Source of the DNA: Desulfosporosinus lacus DSM 15449
GTDB taxonomy: Bacteria; Bacillota; Desulfitobacteriia; Desulfitobacteriales; Desulfitobacteriaceae
DNA: 64,000 nucleotides
NCBI RefSeq assembly: GCF_900129935.1
Contig: NZ_FQXJ01000005.1
Location: 310,001-374,000 of the forward strand
Direction: 5' to 3'
Part shown: positions 1 to 7,630 of the stretch, in pieces
Layout of the letters: every line of letters begins with the position of its first letter
Numbering within the stretch: the stretch's first letter is position 1
Translations under genes and position numbers: made by a program
The notes under the pieces: generated by a model
Told to the model about the DNA's origin: nothing
Database searches by the model: none
What the model saw: the letters and a program-made list of their open reading frames with translations, nothing else

Positions 1-167
1 CGATCATCCTCAATGTAAAGGATAGAAATCCCCATATCTCTTAATTTGGCAATATATAATGGAGTGAGTTTAACGCCTTTACCTAAAAGAATTCTGCCTG
101 AGCTGGAGAAAATGGTTTTACCCAAGACATCCCCCATTGTTAACGAATTAACACTTACTTGCCGCAT
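1..167 (-). CDS. N-terminal fragment of a probable HD-GYP signalling protein
   Basis: Only the first 55 codons are present; the gene continues off the left edge. The ATG follows an AAGGAG ribosome site. The fragment starts MRQVSVNSLTMGDVLGKTIF and goes on with a Gly-Lys-Gly-Val-Lys-Leu-Thr-Pro stretch and a short amphipathic helix. This matches the usual N-terminus placed before HD-GYP cyclic-di-GMP phosphodiesterase domains in clostridia. The HD-GYP domain itself is outside the window, so the enzyme assignment is inferred from the N-terminus only. Confidence 0.55.
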   Translation of the reverse strand, partial: MRQVSVNSLTMGDVLGKTIFSSSGRILLGKGVKLTPLYIAKLRDMGISILYIEDD

Positions 168-326
168 ATAGAGGTTTGCTCCTTCCTGTCGAAGCATATT
201 ATTTAACCATTATATAATCCTACACCATTTTTCGCTATTTTCACAGTCCATATTATATAGAAGTTGATGACGGGAATAGCGGTTGGTAGTATACTATAAA
301 AGCGATGTCTAAAGTGAGGTATAATA

Positions 327-1079
327 ATGTTTCTTGATCTATTCATAATATGCACTCTTGGTTTTGTTGCGGCAATGGTCGATGCAATTGCTGGAGGAGG
401 AGGTCTTATAAGTTTACCAGCATTACTAATGGTGGGTGTCCCCCCCCATCTAGCACTTGGAACTAATAAATTTGCAGCTTCCCTGGCTTCCTTAAACAGT
501 TCTATAACCTTCGCTCGCTCTGGGAAAGTTCACTTTCCACTCGTCAAGTGGCAGATTCCTTTTACATTAATCGGTGCATTTCTAGGTGCTTGGACGGTTC
601 TCAGTGTCAGTTCCGACTTTTTGAATAAAGCTGTCCTATTCTTAATTTTATTTGTTGGAATATACACTTTGTTCCACAAAAACTTAGGGATCGAGAATAA
701 ATTCAAGGAACTAAGTTCTTCAAGGATAGTTGCAGGCTGTCTATTTGCGCTGATCTTCGGATTTTACGATGGTTTTTTTGGTCCCGGAACCGGATCCTTC
801 CTAATTTTTTCATTCATCGCATTGTTTGGATTCGATTTCGTCGTTGCATCTGCAAATTCCAAAGTTTTAAATTTCACAAGCAATATCGCTTCTCTTCTCC
901 TCTTTGCTTGGAATGGGAAGATTCTCCTTTCTTATGGAATCCCTATGGCCATATTTATGATTTTAGGCTCATATGTAGGTACAAAGCTTGCCATTCATCG
1001 TGGTGTTGAAATAGTGAAGCCTCTATTTGTGATAATGTCTCTATTAGTAGCTGCAAAACTAATTTTTCAGTATTTATAA
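327..1079 (+). CDS. TauE/SafE (TSUP) family membrane permease
   Basis: A 250-residue protein made almost wholly of hydrophobic helices (about eight). The first helix carries the family hallmark AAMVDAIAGGGGLISLPALL, and the second half has the matching repeat with GFYDGFFGPGTGS. These two glycine-rich repeats define the TSUP family (COG0730), which exports or imports sulfite, sulfoacetate and other small sulfur or organic anions at the cytoplasmic membrane. Length is typical. The actual substrate cannot be read from the sequence. A -10-like TATACT lies at 290-295, but no well-spaced -35 was found. The gene stands alone and ends before a hairpin shared with the convergent vanW-type gene. Confidence 0.85.
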   Translation: MFLDLFIICTLGFVAAMVDAIAGGGGLISLPALLMVGVPPHLALGTNKFAASLASLNSSITFARSGKVHFPLVKWQIPFTLIGAFLGAWTVLSVSSDFLNKAVLFLILFVGIYTLFHKNLGIENKFKELSSSRIVAGCLFALIFGFYDGFFGPGTGSFLIFSFIALFGFDFVVASANSKVLNFTSNIASLLLFAWNGKILLSYGIPMAIFMILGSYVGTKLAIHRGVEIVKPLFVIMSLLVAAKLIFQYL

Positions 1080-1140
1080 GTTACCATCGCAGGAACCGAA
1101 GCGACTGCTTATAAACTGTTGTCGTTTAGTCTACTGTAAC

Positions 1141-1185
1141 AATTGACTCCCGCTAGGGCTGCATAGCTCCTAGCGGGAGTCAATT
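1141..1185. terminator. Long hairpin between convergent genes
   Basis: A 17-bp perfect stem (arms 1141-1157 and 1169-1185), which can be extended inside by GCT/AGC to a GCAT loop. It sits between a plus-strand and a minus-strand gene end, where a bidirectional terminator is expected. Neither side has a real T tract, so factor-independent termination is uncertain. Confidence 0.55.
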
Positions 1186-1212
1186 CTCTACATATAACAA
1201 TATAAATAATTT

Positions 1213-2349
1213 CTATTTTGGGTCTTTATCCCACGATTCCGGACCCCTCGGATAACCTTGCGGATTTTGAAGCTCTGGGTGTTTTTCATCAGCCAATCCA
1301 AACAATCGTATTCTTAACCAGTTCGGACCGGTTCGTGCACTTATTAATAAATAACCTTGTGTATTATTTCGAAAGCAAAAATCAAGAATTCCGTAGGATA
1401 CTGTAGCATCTTGCCCTCTCATAACATAGGAAACCGGCAAAGAATGTGTGTGCCTCTCTTCAATAGACAGATTAGCTTGGAGTACAGCTTGATATAGCGT
1501 ACTGGAGTCTTGGCAAATGCCTCCTCCAATGTCTTTGACCATCGACTGATTTACAAAGACAATGGCAGGGGAATAACCAGTAGCTACCGTACGTTCTCCT
1601 ACAACCTCATTGAATGAAAATACTTCTCCAGGCGGAATTAATCGATTATCCAACGCCATAGCGGCTAAACGCACATTATTAGTTCGTTGCCCATCCTGAG
1701 GATTAAAATAGGTCGTGTAATCTCCTAACTTATCCCCAATTTCAAAGATATCAGCTGTGCTGGGCTTAGCCGGAATAACATTCACAATAGCCTCAACATT
1801 TTTTTGTTCCTGTTCTTGGAAAATCTTTAACCAGGTCGCTTCAATATCAAGGTCTCTTCCCGATAGTCCGTCTGTCTTTTTCAATTGACCAGCATCAAAC
1901 TCAATTGTTGCTACCTGGGCAGGTTGATTAATCAACCTGCTAAAGTCTTGCAACTGTGTAAAAATTTCTGCTTGATCTAATCTAATGCTATCGGATGAAA
2001 CGATCAAGGGTCGCGCCAGATTTTGAAAAACATCTCCAACCCAAGAGCCCGTTGTAGCAGGATAAACTTGATCTAACCAATGTTCAATCTCTGTATAAGT
2101 GCGTTCCCACTTCAAAGGATAAAATTGATCCTCATACGTAACAGTATTCGGGAGTTTTTCTCTTATTAGATCAGATACTTGGTCTCTACTTAATCCAGAA
2201 ATATCCTTGTCCCATATCATTAACCCTGATGGCGCCCGGTCACGAGTATTGCCATACGAAACAACAGCTCCAAACCCCAGTGTAACACATAGTTGTAGCA
2301 ATAAAGCTAAGATAAGCAACCTTGTTTTTTTCATAGTAGCTACATCCAT
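1213..2349 (-). CDS. VanW family protein with N-terminal membrane anchor
   Basis: A 378-residue protein. Residues about 8-27 form a signal or anchor helix (LLILALLLQLCVTLGFGAVV). The middle is a peptidoglycan-binding-like region similar to that of YoaR proteins, and the last third is a VanW domain with the diagnostic segments GEVFSFNEVVGERT, GGGICQDSSTLYQAVL and ERHTHSLPVSYV. VanW proteins were named from accessory genes of vancomycin resistance clusters, but most, as here, are chromosomal envelope proteins of unknown activity. The gene follows the PRC-barrel gene by 9 bases and is probably cotranscribed. Two ATGs are possible (codon 1 or 6); neither has a clear ribosome site. Confidence 0.85.
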   Translation of the reverse strand: MDVATMKKTRLLILALLLQLCVTLGFGAVVSYGNTRDRAPSGLMIWDKDISGLSRDQVSDLIREKLPNTVTYEDQFYPLKWERTYTEIEHWLDQVYPATTGSWVGDVFQNLARPLIVSSDSIRLDQAEIFTQLQDFSRLINQPAQVATIEFDAGQLKKTDGLSGRDLDIEATWLKIFQEQEQKNVEAIVNVIPAKPSTADIFEIGDKLGDYTTYFNPQDGQRTNNVRLAAMALDNRLIPPGEVFSFNEVVGERTVATGYSPAIVFVNQSMVKDIGGGICQDSSTLYQAVLQANLSIEERHTHSLPVSYVMRGQDATVSYGILDFCFRNNTQGYLLISARTGPNWLRIRLFGLADEKHPELQNPQGYPRGPESWDKDPK

Positions 2350-2358
2350 TAATCTTTC

Positions 2359-3156
2359 TTAGTTTTTCTGCAAATGAGAGGTAACTTCCATCAACGTGCT
2401 TCTAGTTTTAATGTATGTCACCATTTCAGGCGTAATGTATTCTCCAGCACGCAAAATATCCCCATTGTCTAAAACAATATCCTTCTCAACTTTTTTGCCG
2501 ATGAAATATTGGAGTTGGCGTTGTTCAAACAGGTTAAAATTTGCTTCAAGCTCTTCAACTGCATCCACTTTCTCAATAAAATCTTCGGTACCAATGCCAT
2601 CTTCATTTTCCGCAATATTCTGTAACAGATCAGGATTCTCTATTTGAGATATTGATTCATCGTTGAATTTGGAATTGACAGCGTCTTGGGGAATCGATTC
2701 CCCTTCAATAATCAGTAATTCCTTACCTAAAGTAATAATTTTTTCAGCATCAATCTTTTGCATCTGTCCCTCTGATTCAAAAAGACAAGAAGCTATATAG
2801 CCGGTTTCTTCATCAATAATTATTTCTTTGACTTCTCCAATAAGTTGTCCCTTTTTCGTTAACACTTTTGTTCCTATTACTCGGATATCTTGCTTTAACA
2901 AATTCTGAATCTCTGTATTTTGAGCAACATCTTGTATTACTTCCTGATGTGGGACAGTAATTGCAAATTCTCCAATGCCTAAGATATCAGTGAAGGAAAC
3001 GACCTTCGCCCCAAAATAATCCGAGGGTTGGTCAATAATTATAAAATCTAGGGATTTGCTCTGTGGGTTAAGAACCAAATCCTTCACAACCCCAATTTGT
3101 GTCCCGTCCGAAATACTAATAACACGCAAGCCAATTATTACTTTTGTCTTCTTCAT
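2359..3156 (-). CDS. Protein with two PRC-barrel domains
   Basis: A 265-residue soluble protein. Residues 1-80 (KVIIGLRVISISDGTQIGVV) and about 92-155 (GTKVLTKKGQLIGEVKEIII) are two PRC-barrel repeats, small beta domains found in photosynthetic reaction-centre H subunits, RimM and many sporulation or envelope proteins. An acidic linker follows, then a C-terminal part with GKKVEKDIVLDNGDILRAGE, which resembles the hinge often attached to PRC barrels in clostridia. A GGGGG ribosome site precedes the ATG. It lies between the acidic-repeat membrane gene (13 bases upstream) and the VanW gene. Function is not known. Confidence 0.8.
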   Translation of the reverse strand: MKKTKVIIGLRVISISDGTQIGVVKDLVLNPQSKSLDFIIIDQPSDYFGAKVVSFTDILGIGEFAITVPHQEVIQDVAQNTEIQNLLKQDIRVIGTKVLTKKGQLIGEVKEIIIDEETGYIASCLFESEGQMQKIDAEKIITLGKELLIIEGESIPQDAVNSKFNDESISQIENPDLLQNIAENEDGIGTEDFIEKVDAVEELEANFNLFEQRQLQYFIGKKVEKDIVLDNGDILRAGEYITPEMVTYIKTRSTLMEVTSHLQKN

Positions 3157-3169
3157 AGGCTAAAGCCCC

Positions 3170-3994
3170 CTAATCATTAAAATATTTGTTAAGATTTTCT
3201 TTGATCATCCATGTGTCAAAGCGGTGCTGAAGCTCTGGATTAAATCGTGATATATTAGTTTTAACATGTATCTTTAACTCCGTTATCGCATAATCACGTT
3301 CCCCTAGATTGTTCAGCAACCAATAACAATCCATGATTAAACACAAGGCCAAATCTGGCATCGGATTAAGAGCTAATGCACGAAAAAAATAAAAGGCTGC
3401 CTGTTGAAAGTTCTCTAAGCTTTTCTCTTTAAAACCTAAATCAATAAGTTCATCGATCGAAAGCGCGTTTTCAGAATCACAAATGCTCTCTTCCTCGACA
3501 GCCAGTTCTTCTTCAATTATGATCATTTCTTCTTCAGGCTCTTTTTCATCTGTGATCGTTTCCTCTTCTACAGCCTCTTTTTCATCCGTGATTGTTTCTT
3601 CTTCTACAGCCTCTTTTTCAACCGTGATCGTTTCCTCTTCTACAGCCTCTTTTTCATCCGTGATCGTTTCTTCTTCTACAGCCTCTTTTTCATCCGTGAT
3701 CGTTTCTTCTTCTACAGCCTCTTTTTCATCCATGATCTTGATCTCTATCTCTGAATTAACGGAGATAACCTCATGTACATCCTGTAATTCTTTGTTGTTT
3801 CTTGTATTTCTATATAATTGTATTTTCGACCATATTGTACCCGGAATAATCAAAATCAGCACAGACAATATCCACCAAGTTATCCAACCTGACCGAAGCG
3901 CTGAAGGAAACCATAATACAGCACAACACAATAAAACAGAAATTGCGAATGCTCTCATTCGGGATATACCAAATACCCTCGCTTGCCAAATCAA
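3170..3994 (-). CDS. Membrane-anchored protein with acidic 12-residue repeats and TPR-like end
   Basis: A 274-residue reading from a TTG start. It has hydrophobic helices near residues 13-32 and 37-53, a basic stretch, then five exact or near-exact copies of [D/V]EKEAVEEETIT (residues 89-148) plus a degenerate sixth. The C-terminus has a TPR-like helical unit (ENFQQAAFYFFRALALNPMPD). The layout suggests membrane anchor, charged spacer, cytoplasmic protein-binding domain. The frame stays open 17 codons upstream of the TTG and encodes another hydrophobic helix, so the true start may be near 4045. It heads an apparent operon with the PRC-barrel and VanW genes. I do not recognise a named family. 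Confidence 0.7.
   Translation of the reverse strand: MIWQARVFGISRMRAFAISVLLCCAVLWFPSALRSGWITWWILSVLILIIPGTIWSKIQLYRNTRNNKELQDVHEVISVNSEIEIKIMDEKEAVEEETITDEKEAVEEETITDEKEAVEEETITVEKEAVEEETITDEKEAVEEETITDEKEPEEEMIIIEEELAVEEESICDSENALSIDELIDLGFKEKSLENFQQAAFYFFRALALNPMPDLALCLIMDCYWLLNNLGERDYAITELKIHVKTNISRFNPELQHRFDTWMIKENLNKYFND
3551..3730 (-). repeat. Five tandem 36-bp repeats inside a coding region
   Basis: Five in-frame copies of a 36-base unit encode the acidic EKEAVEEETIT block. Copies differ by only a few bases (for example Asp to Val at the start of the fourth), which points to recent duplication by slippage or unequal exchange. Confidence 0.92.
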
Positions 3995-4275
3995 AAACGC
4001 AACAAATGGAACACTTATTAAAACAACGGCAATTTGATATGTCAGAACATGGGCCCCCCCCTTATATTAAACAGTATTTATAAAAATTCGACAGAAGTCT
4101 TGTTTCTCCTTCTTATTAGTCTTTCGAATTGCATTCTTTACTAAAGTTTCTTTTTGGAAAAAAATATATTATCAAAGGATTATTCAAATTTAGAGAGAAT
4201 AATATAAACATTGTAGCCATATACAACATGTCTGCACATCATACATGCTTAGATTTCGGTTTAGGGGGCATATCT

Positions 4276-5328
4276 ATGTCTAGCGATCGGAGAAACGACC
4301 CAGAAAATACTTCTATATTATTGGAAAGAATACAAACCTTAGAAAGTCAACTAGAAGAAATACGTCTACAGACTAATGTTCTTTTAGATATTGCACGTAC
4401 ACTTAATGCGTCGCTAGATCCAAGAGTGATTGCTGCCAATATTATCAGTGCCATTGCTTCACTTATTAGCATTGATCAAGCAAGTGTATGCCTTTACAAT
4501 GAGAAAACGCAAGATTTTGAAGTTATTGGAGTCTTTGACTCACGTACAATATACCCTCAAATGCCACCAAATCTCGATTTGTCTTTTCTCGCTCGAGTAT
4601 TATCTGAAGGTGTTACTTATTATTGCTCCCCAGGAAATAGAACACAGGATTGGGAATGGATATGTTGCTTACCCCTTCAGAATGCCCAGCACAAAACAGG
4701 CACTATAAATATTCACGCAATTCGACAGGCGGAAATAACTCCAGAACAAATGCAATTTTTAGAAACGGTTGCTGGTCATGCCACTTCTGCCTTGGAGAAT
4801 GCTCTTCTTTATGCCATTGTAGAACGAGAATCAATTACTGACGGATTAACTGGCGTATATAATCATCGATACTTTCAAAAACGCTTGCATGAATATATTT
4901 CACTCTGTCAACGTCATAAACGATCGGTTACTTTTGGCTTACTCATGATTGATGTTGACAACTTCAAACAATTTAACGACCGCTTCGGACATCAATTTGG
5001 AGATACTGTATTACAAATTATCGTGAGAGAACTTAGAAACAATTTAAGAGAAGAAGATCTCATTGCCCGTTATGGAGGAGAAGAATTTGCCATTCTTATT
5101 CCAGAGGCAACACAAAAAATCGTATTATTTATCAGCGAGAAAATTCGAGAAGTCGTGGAGAAAACCCAAGTTTACAATCAGATAACCGGTATGAATGTTT
5201 CTGTTACTGTAAGTATTGGTGTCACACTTTGGCGTTCCACTGATACTCCTGCTTCCGTAATAATGCGAGCAGATCATGCCCTGTATGAAGCAAAAACTAC
5301 GGGCCGAAATCAAAGTATCTTTAGGTGA
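4276..5328 (+). CDS. GAF-GGDEF diguanylate cyclase
   Basis: A 350-residue protein from the ATG preceded by TTAGGGGGCA. Residues about 10-40 form a coiled coil, about 40-180 a GAF-like sensor (LLDIARTLNASLDPRVIA to FLETVAGHATSALENALLY), and about 185-350 a GGDEF domain starting SITDGLTGVYNHRYF. The active-site motif is GGEEF, compatible with synthesis of cyclic di-GMP from two GTP. Five residues before it lies REED, an RxxD product-inhibition site, so feedback control is likely. There are no membrane helices from this start. A longer frame opens at 4129, but it has no ribosome site and reads as AT-rich leader. Confidence 0.88.
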   Translation: MSSDRRNDPENTSILLERIQTLESQLEEIRLQTNVLLDIARTLNASLDPRVIAANIISAIASLISIDQASVCLYNEKTQDFEVIGVFDSRTIYPQMPPNLDLSFLARVLSEGVTYYCSPGNRTQDWEWICCLPLQNAQHKTGTINIHAIRQAEITPEQMQFLETVAGHATSALENALLYAIVERESITDGLTGVYNHRYFQKRLHEYISLCQRHKRSVTFGLLMIDVDNFKQFNDRFGHQFGDTVLQIIVRELRNNLREEDLIARYGGEEFAILIPEATQKIVLFISEKIREVVEKTQVYNQITGMNVSVTVSIGVTLWRSTDTPASVIMRADHALYEAKTTGRNQSIFR

Positions 5329-5361
5329 ATAATTCGTCTTTTTAATGCCTGAACAAAAATC

Positions 5362-5394
5362 AAAAAACACCCCTTCAATCGAGGGGTGTTTTTT
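5362..5394. terminator. Bidirectional intrinsic terminator
   Basis: A 13-bp perfect stem with a 7-base loop. It has T6 after it on the plus strand and A6 before it, so it can end both the GGDEF transcript and the convergent small gene. Confidence 0.9.
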
Positions 5395-5425
5395 GGTGAT
5401 TACATTTAACTAGTATTACCATTTA

Positions 5426-5572
5426 TTAAGCTTCAATCGCTCTAGGCATTCTGCCATCATTTTTCGGTAAATTAACAGTTACTTTAACAAGCTGAACGCA
5501 TGAAGCAGCGATAACAACTGCGCATCCTCCCAGAAATCCACCGATGATTAGTATAGGAATGAAAGCTAACAT
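5426..5572 (-). CDS. Small single-helix membrane protein (48 aa)
   Basis: The ATG chosen encodes MLAFIPILIIGGFLGGCAVV and follows an AAGGGGGCG ribosome site. A longer 77-codon reading upstream lacks a site and looks spurious. The protein is one transmembrane helix followed by a short basic tail (LVKVTVNLPKNDGRM). It is monocistronic and ends at the strong terminator. No family is recognised; small proteins of this form are common in spore-formers, but there is nothing here that gives a function. Confidence 0.55.
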   Translation of the reverse strand: MLAFIPILIIGGFLGGCAVVIAASCVQLVKVTVNLPKNDGRMPRAIEA

Positions 5573-5680
5573 AAAAACGCCCCCTTCACTCAGAATTTTG
5601 CTCTTCTTTTCACTATCATATTTAATCATGCCATTAATTGTTCTGATCCTCATCATCATATTATCATATATGGATAATAA

Positions 5681-5706
5681 AAGAAAGTGATTGTGTTCAC
5701 TTTCTT
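5681..5706 (-). terminator. Intrinsic terminator after the IMPACT-family gene
   Basis: A 10-bp stem with a 6-base loop, followed on the minus strand by a T-rich tract (TTTTATTAT). It lies 45 bases past the stop codon of the gene at 5751-6365. Confidence 0.8.
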
Positions 5707-5750
5707 AAAGTTCTACTCTTCTGAATTATTTAAATTTTATATGTTTTTAG

Positions 5751-6365
5751 TTATCTCCAGATGGTGCCTTGACCCTCACAACGAACTTGTCTTCTAGTAA
5801 AATCATCAACCCATTTTTGAAATACCTCAGCTTCTTGTCCATGAACATGAACAAGCATTTCAATCACTTCTCTAAAGTCTTCCTTTTCAATTATCCAATT
5901 ATGTTGGTCAAATTGATACTTAAGCATTTCAAACCATTCATAAGGCACACTTAAAACAAATATTTGATAGAGTCCCAATTCCTTTAGTTCTGTCTCATTA
6001 ATTAGTTGCCGGGCAGTTCCTCCATAAGCTCTAGACAGCCCGCCGGTCCCCAGTAATACTCCTCCAAAATACCTTACTACAACCAATAATACGTTCCAAA
6101 TATTTCGATGTTGCAGAATATCCAGTATTGGCCGGCCACCTGTCCCTTGAGGTTCACCATCGTCTGAAGATTTCTCAATAAACCCGTCATGCAGTCGATA
6201 TGCATAGACATAGTGACGTGCATTTGGATACTCTTCGCGAATATTCTGCATAGCTTTATCAATTTGCTCCGCAGTTGTCAGCGGAACTGCAATACCAATA
6301 AAGCGAGATTTATCAATTATCTGTTCCCATGTTTTCCGCTCAGATAATGTGTTAAATCCTTCCAC
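5751..6365 (-). CDS. YigZ/IMPACT family protein
   Basis: A 204-residue protein of the UPF0029/IMPACT family. Residues about 15-125 hold the signature (KSRFIGIAVPLTTAEQID, SSDDGEPQGTGGRPIL, VVVRYFGGVLLGTGGLSRAYG) and the C-terminus a DUF1949-like ferredoxin fold. The family contacts the translation machinery; eukaryotic IMPACT restrains Gcn2, while the bacterial role is unsettled. The start is a GTG one base past the TAA of the thioesterase gene, with AGGGG seven bases before it, so translation is probably coupled. Confidence 0.88.
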   Translation of the reverse strand: MEGFNTLSERKTWEQIIDKSRFIGIAVPLTTAEQIDKAMQNIREEYPNARHYVYAYRLHDGFIEKSSDDGEPQGTGGRPILDILQHRNIWNVLLVVVRYFGGVLLGTGGLSRAYGGTARQLINETELKELGLYQIFVLSVPYEWFEMLKYQFDQHNWIIEKEDFREVIEMLVHVHGQEAEVFQKWVDDFTRRQVRCEGQGTIWR

Positions 6366-6366
6366 G

Positions 6367-6756
6367 TTACATCCCCTGTTTGCGAGTTTGTGTTTTAGCA
6401 AGAAAAGGTTCAATATCGATTATAAAACGTTCATGCATTCCAAGACCAATTTGACCCGCTTCATCACAAACTTCAACTGAAAAAACCAGTCGCCGACGGT
6501 CTATTTCAACAAGTTCAGCCGTTGCAAAGACGTTAGCGCCCAAGGGTGTTGCCGCACTATGTTTAATAGTCAAGGAAGTCCCCACACTGGATTGTCCAAC
6601 AGGCAATGCTAAAGAATTTACAGCAGCTTGTTCCATTAGTGCCACCATTGCTGGCGTCGCGAAGACTTCAAGTTGTCCACTTCCCATTGCCTTAGCAGTA
6701 TTTGAAGCAGTTACCGTTGTCTGAGCCTGACCTTTTCTTCCGACATTTAAATCCAT
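6367..6756 (-). CDS. Hotdog-fold thioesterase, fluoroacetyl-CoA thioesterase-like
   Basis: A 129-residue single hotdog domain. The segments VFATPAMVALMEQAA, IKHSAATPLGANV and GLGMHERFIID match the FlK-like thioesterase family, including the catalytic Thr (ATPAM), Glu (LMEQ) and His (IKHSA) positions known for FlK. Such enzymes hydrolyse acyl-CoA thioesters in the cytoplasm; the acyl group is unknown here, and fluoroacetate detoxification is not implied. The ATG with AGGA ten bases upstream was chosen over a GTG three codons earlier. The gene is tightly linked to the IMPACT-family gene downstream. Confidence 0.85.
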   Translation of the reverse strand: MDLNVGRKGQAQTTVTASNTAKAMGSGQLEVFATPAMVALMEQAAVNSLALPVGQSSVGTSLTIKHSAATPLGANVFATAELVEIDRRRLVFSVEVCDEAGQIGLGMHERFIIDIEPFLAKTQTRKQGM

Positions 6757-6817
6757 TGTGAACACATCCTATTCCCGTAATGTTGTAGGTATTGTCATTA
6801 TTTTATCATAAAACAAC

Positions 6818-6850
6818 TAATAGCGTCGTGAATTTTTCACAACGCTATTA
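6818..6850 (-). terminator. Hairpin after the 41-residue gene
   Basis: A 9-bp outer stem (TAATAGCGT with its complement) and, after a one-base mismatch, a 5-bp inner stem with a TTT loop. A short T4 run follows on the minus strand. Confidence 0.6.
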
Positions 6851-6869
6851 ACTGTTTTATGGCTCTATT

Positions 6870-6995
6870 CTACATCCTAGCGATCCAATAGCCGATGTAC
6901 CCAACAACAATTATCCCTACAATGTGAAGTACCCACCATCCTGTACGAAACGCTCCCCAAGTCCCTAAGTCAATTCGATCTCGTAAATCGCTCAT
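6870..6995 (-). CDS. Small membrane protein (41 aa)
   Basis: A 41-codon gene with a clear AGGTG ribosome site six bases before ATG. It encodes MSDLRDRIDLGTWGAF, then a Trp-rich entry (RTGWWVLHI) and one transmembrane helix (VGIIVVGYIGYWIA). It lies just downstream of the CBS-pair gene on the same strand and ahead of a hairpin, so it may be cotranscribed with it. The start, composition and length look like a genuine gene. Function is unknown. Confidence 0.65.
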   Translation of the reverse strand: MSDLRDRIDLGTWGAFRTGWWVLHIVGIIVVGYIGYWIARM

Positions 6996-7018
6996 TTTTT
7001 TCACCTGCTAGTTATTTT

Positions 7019-7441
7019 TTAATGATGAGCACCTTGTGAAATACCACTAAGGGCATCACCAGCTTCATTCACATGAATTTTCTCAGTTGCTAAGTCACCT
7101 AATGCAACTATCCCAATTATCTTACCTTGCTCAGTGACCGGTAATCTCCTGATTTGATATTCAGCCATTATACGTGCGGCTTCATGAACATCTTGGTCAG
7201 AAGTTACTGTGATAACCTCAGAATTCATAATATCTTTCGCAGATGTGCTTTGAATGTTTTTACCATCTGCTATAACCTTAAGGACAATATCTCGATCGGT
7301 AATGATACCTAATACTTTATTCCCTTCACAAACAGGAATTGACCCTACATTACTGCTCCTCATCAACCGTGCTATGTCTACAATTGAAGAACTCGGAGTA
7401 ACCGACTCAACTTGGCTAGTCATAACGTCACGAACTTTCAT
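7019..7441 (-). CDS. CBS-pair domain protein
   Basis: A 140-residue protein made of two CBS repeats (MKVRDVMTSQVESVTPSSSI; AKDIMNSEVITVTSDQDV), each ending in the expected G(K/N)xxGI(I/V) strand with DRDI or ALGDLA. CBS pairs bind adenosine nucleotides or S-adenosylmethionine and act as sensors. No enzyme domain is attached, so it probably works in trans. The ATG with AAGGGA upstream is used; an upstream in-frame extension of 23 codons has no ribosome site. Confidence 0.88.
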   Translation of the reverse strand: MKVRDVMTSQVESVTPSSSIVDIARLMRSSNVGSIPVCEGNKVLGIITDRDIVLKVIADGKNIQSTSAKDIMNSEVITVTSDQDVHEAARIMAEYQIRRLPVTEQGKIIGIVALGDLATEKIHVNEAGDALSGISQGAHH

Positions 7442-7569
7442 ACTTATCCCTTCCTTTTCACAATTTTCATATTTAACAACGATAGTATGGACATCTTTGC
7501 AAAGAATCATGCAGAGAAATTAAGATACACAGCTCCTCTTTGTGGGCAAAAAATCAGTAAGATAATAAT

Positions 7570-7595
7570 AAAAAACCGTTTAGCAACGGTTTTTT
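7570..7595 (-). terminator. Intrinsic terminator after menG
   Basis: An 11-bp perfect stem with a TAGC loop. It is flanked by six T on the minus strand, 36 bases past the menG stop codon. Confidence 0.9.
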
Positions 7596-7630
7596 AATTA
7601 GCAAAAGGATTGAAACTGGATTAGACCAGC

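Noticed and set aside
3551-3730. CRISPR-like array
   Set aside because: The units are contiguous, in frame and without spacers; it is a coding tandem repeat.
3483-4037. Plus-strand frame of 184 codons with a Ser-rich repeat
   Set aside because: It is the exact antisense of the acidic 36-bp repeats; no ribosome site, low-complexity product.
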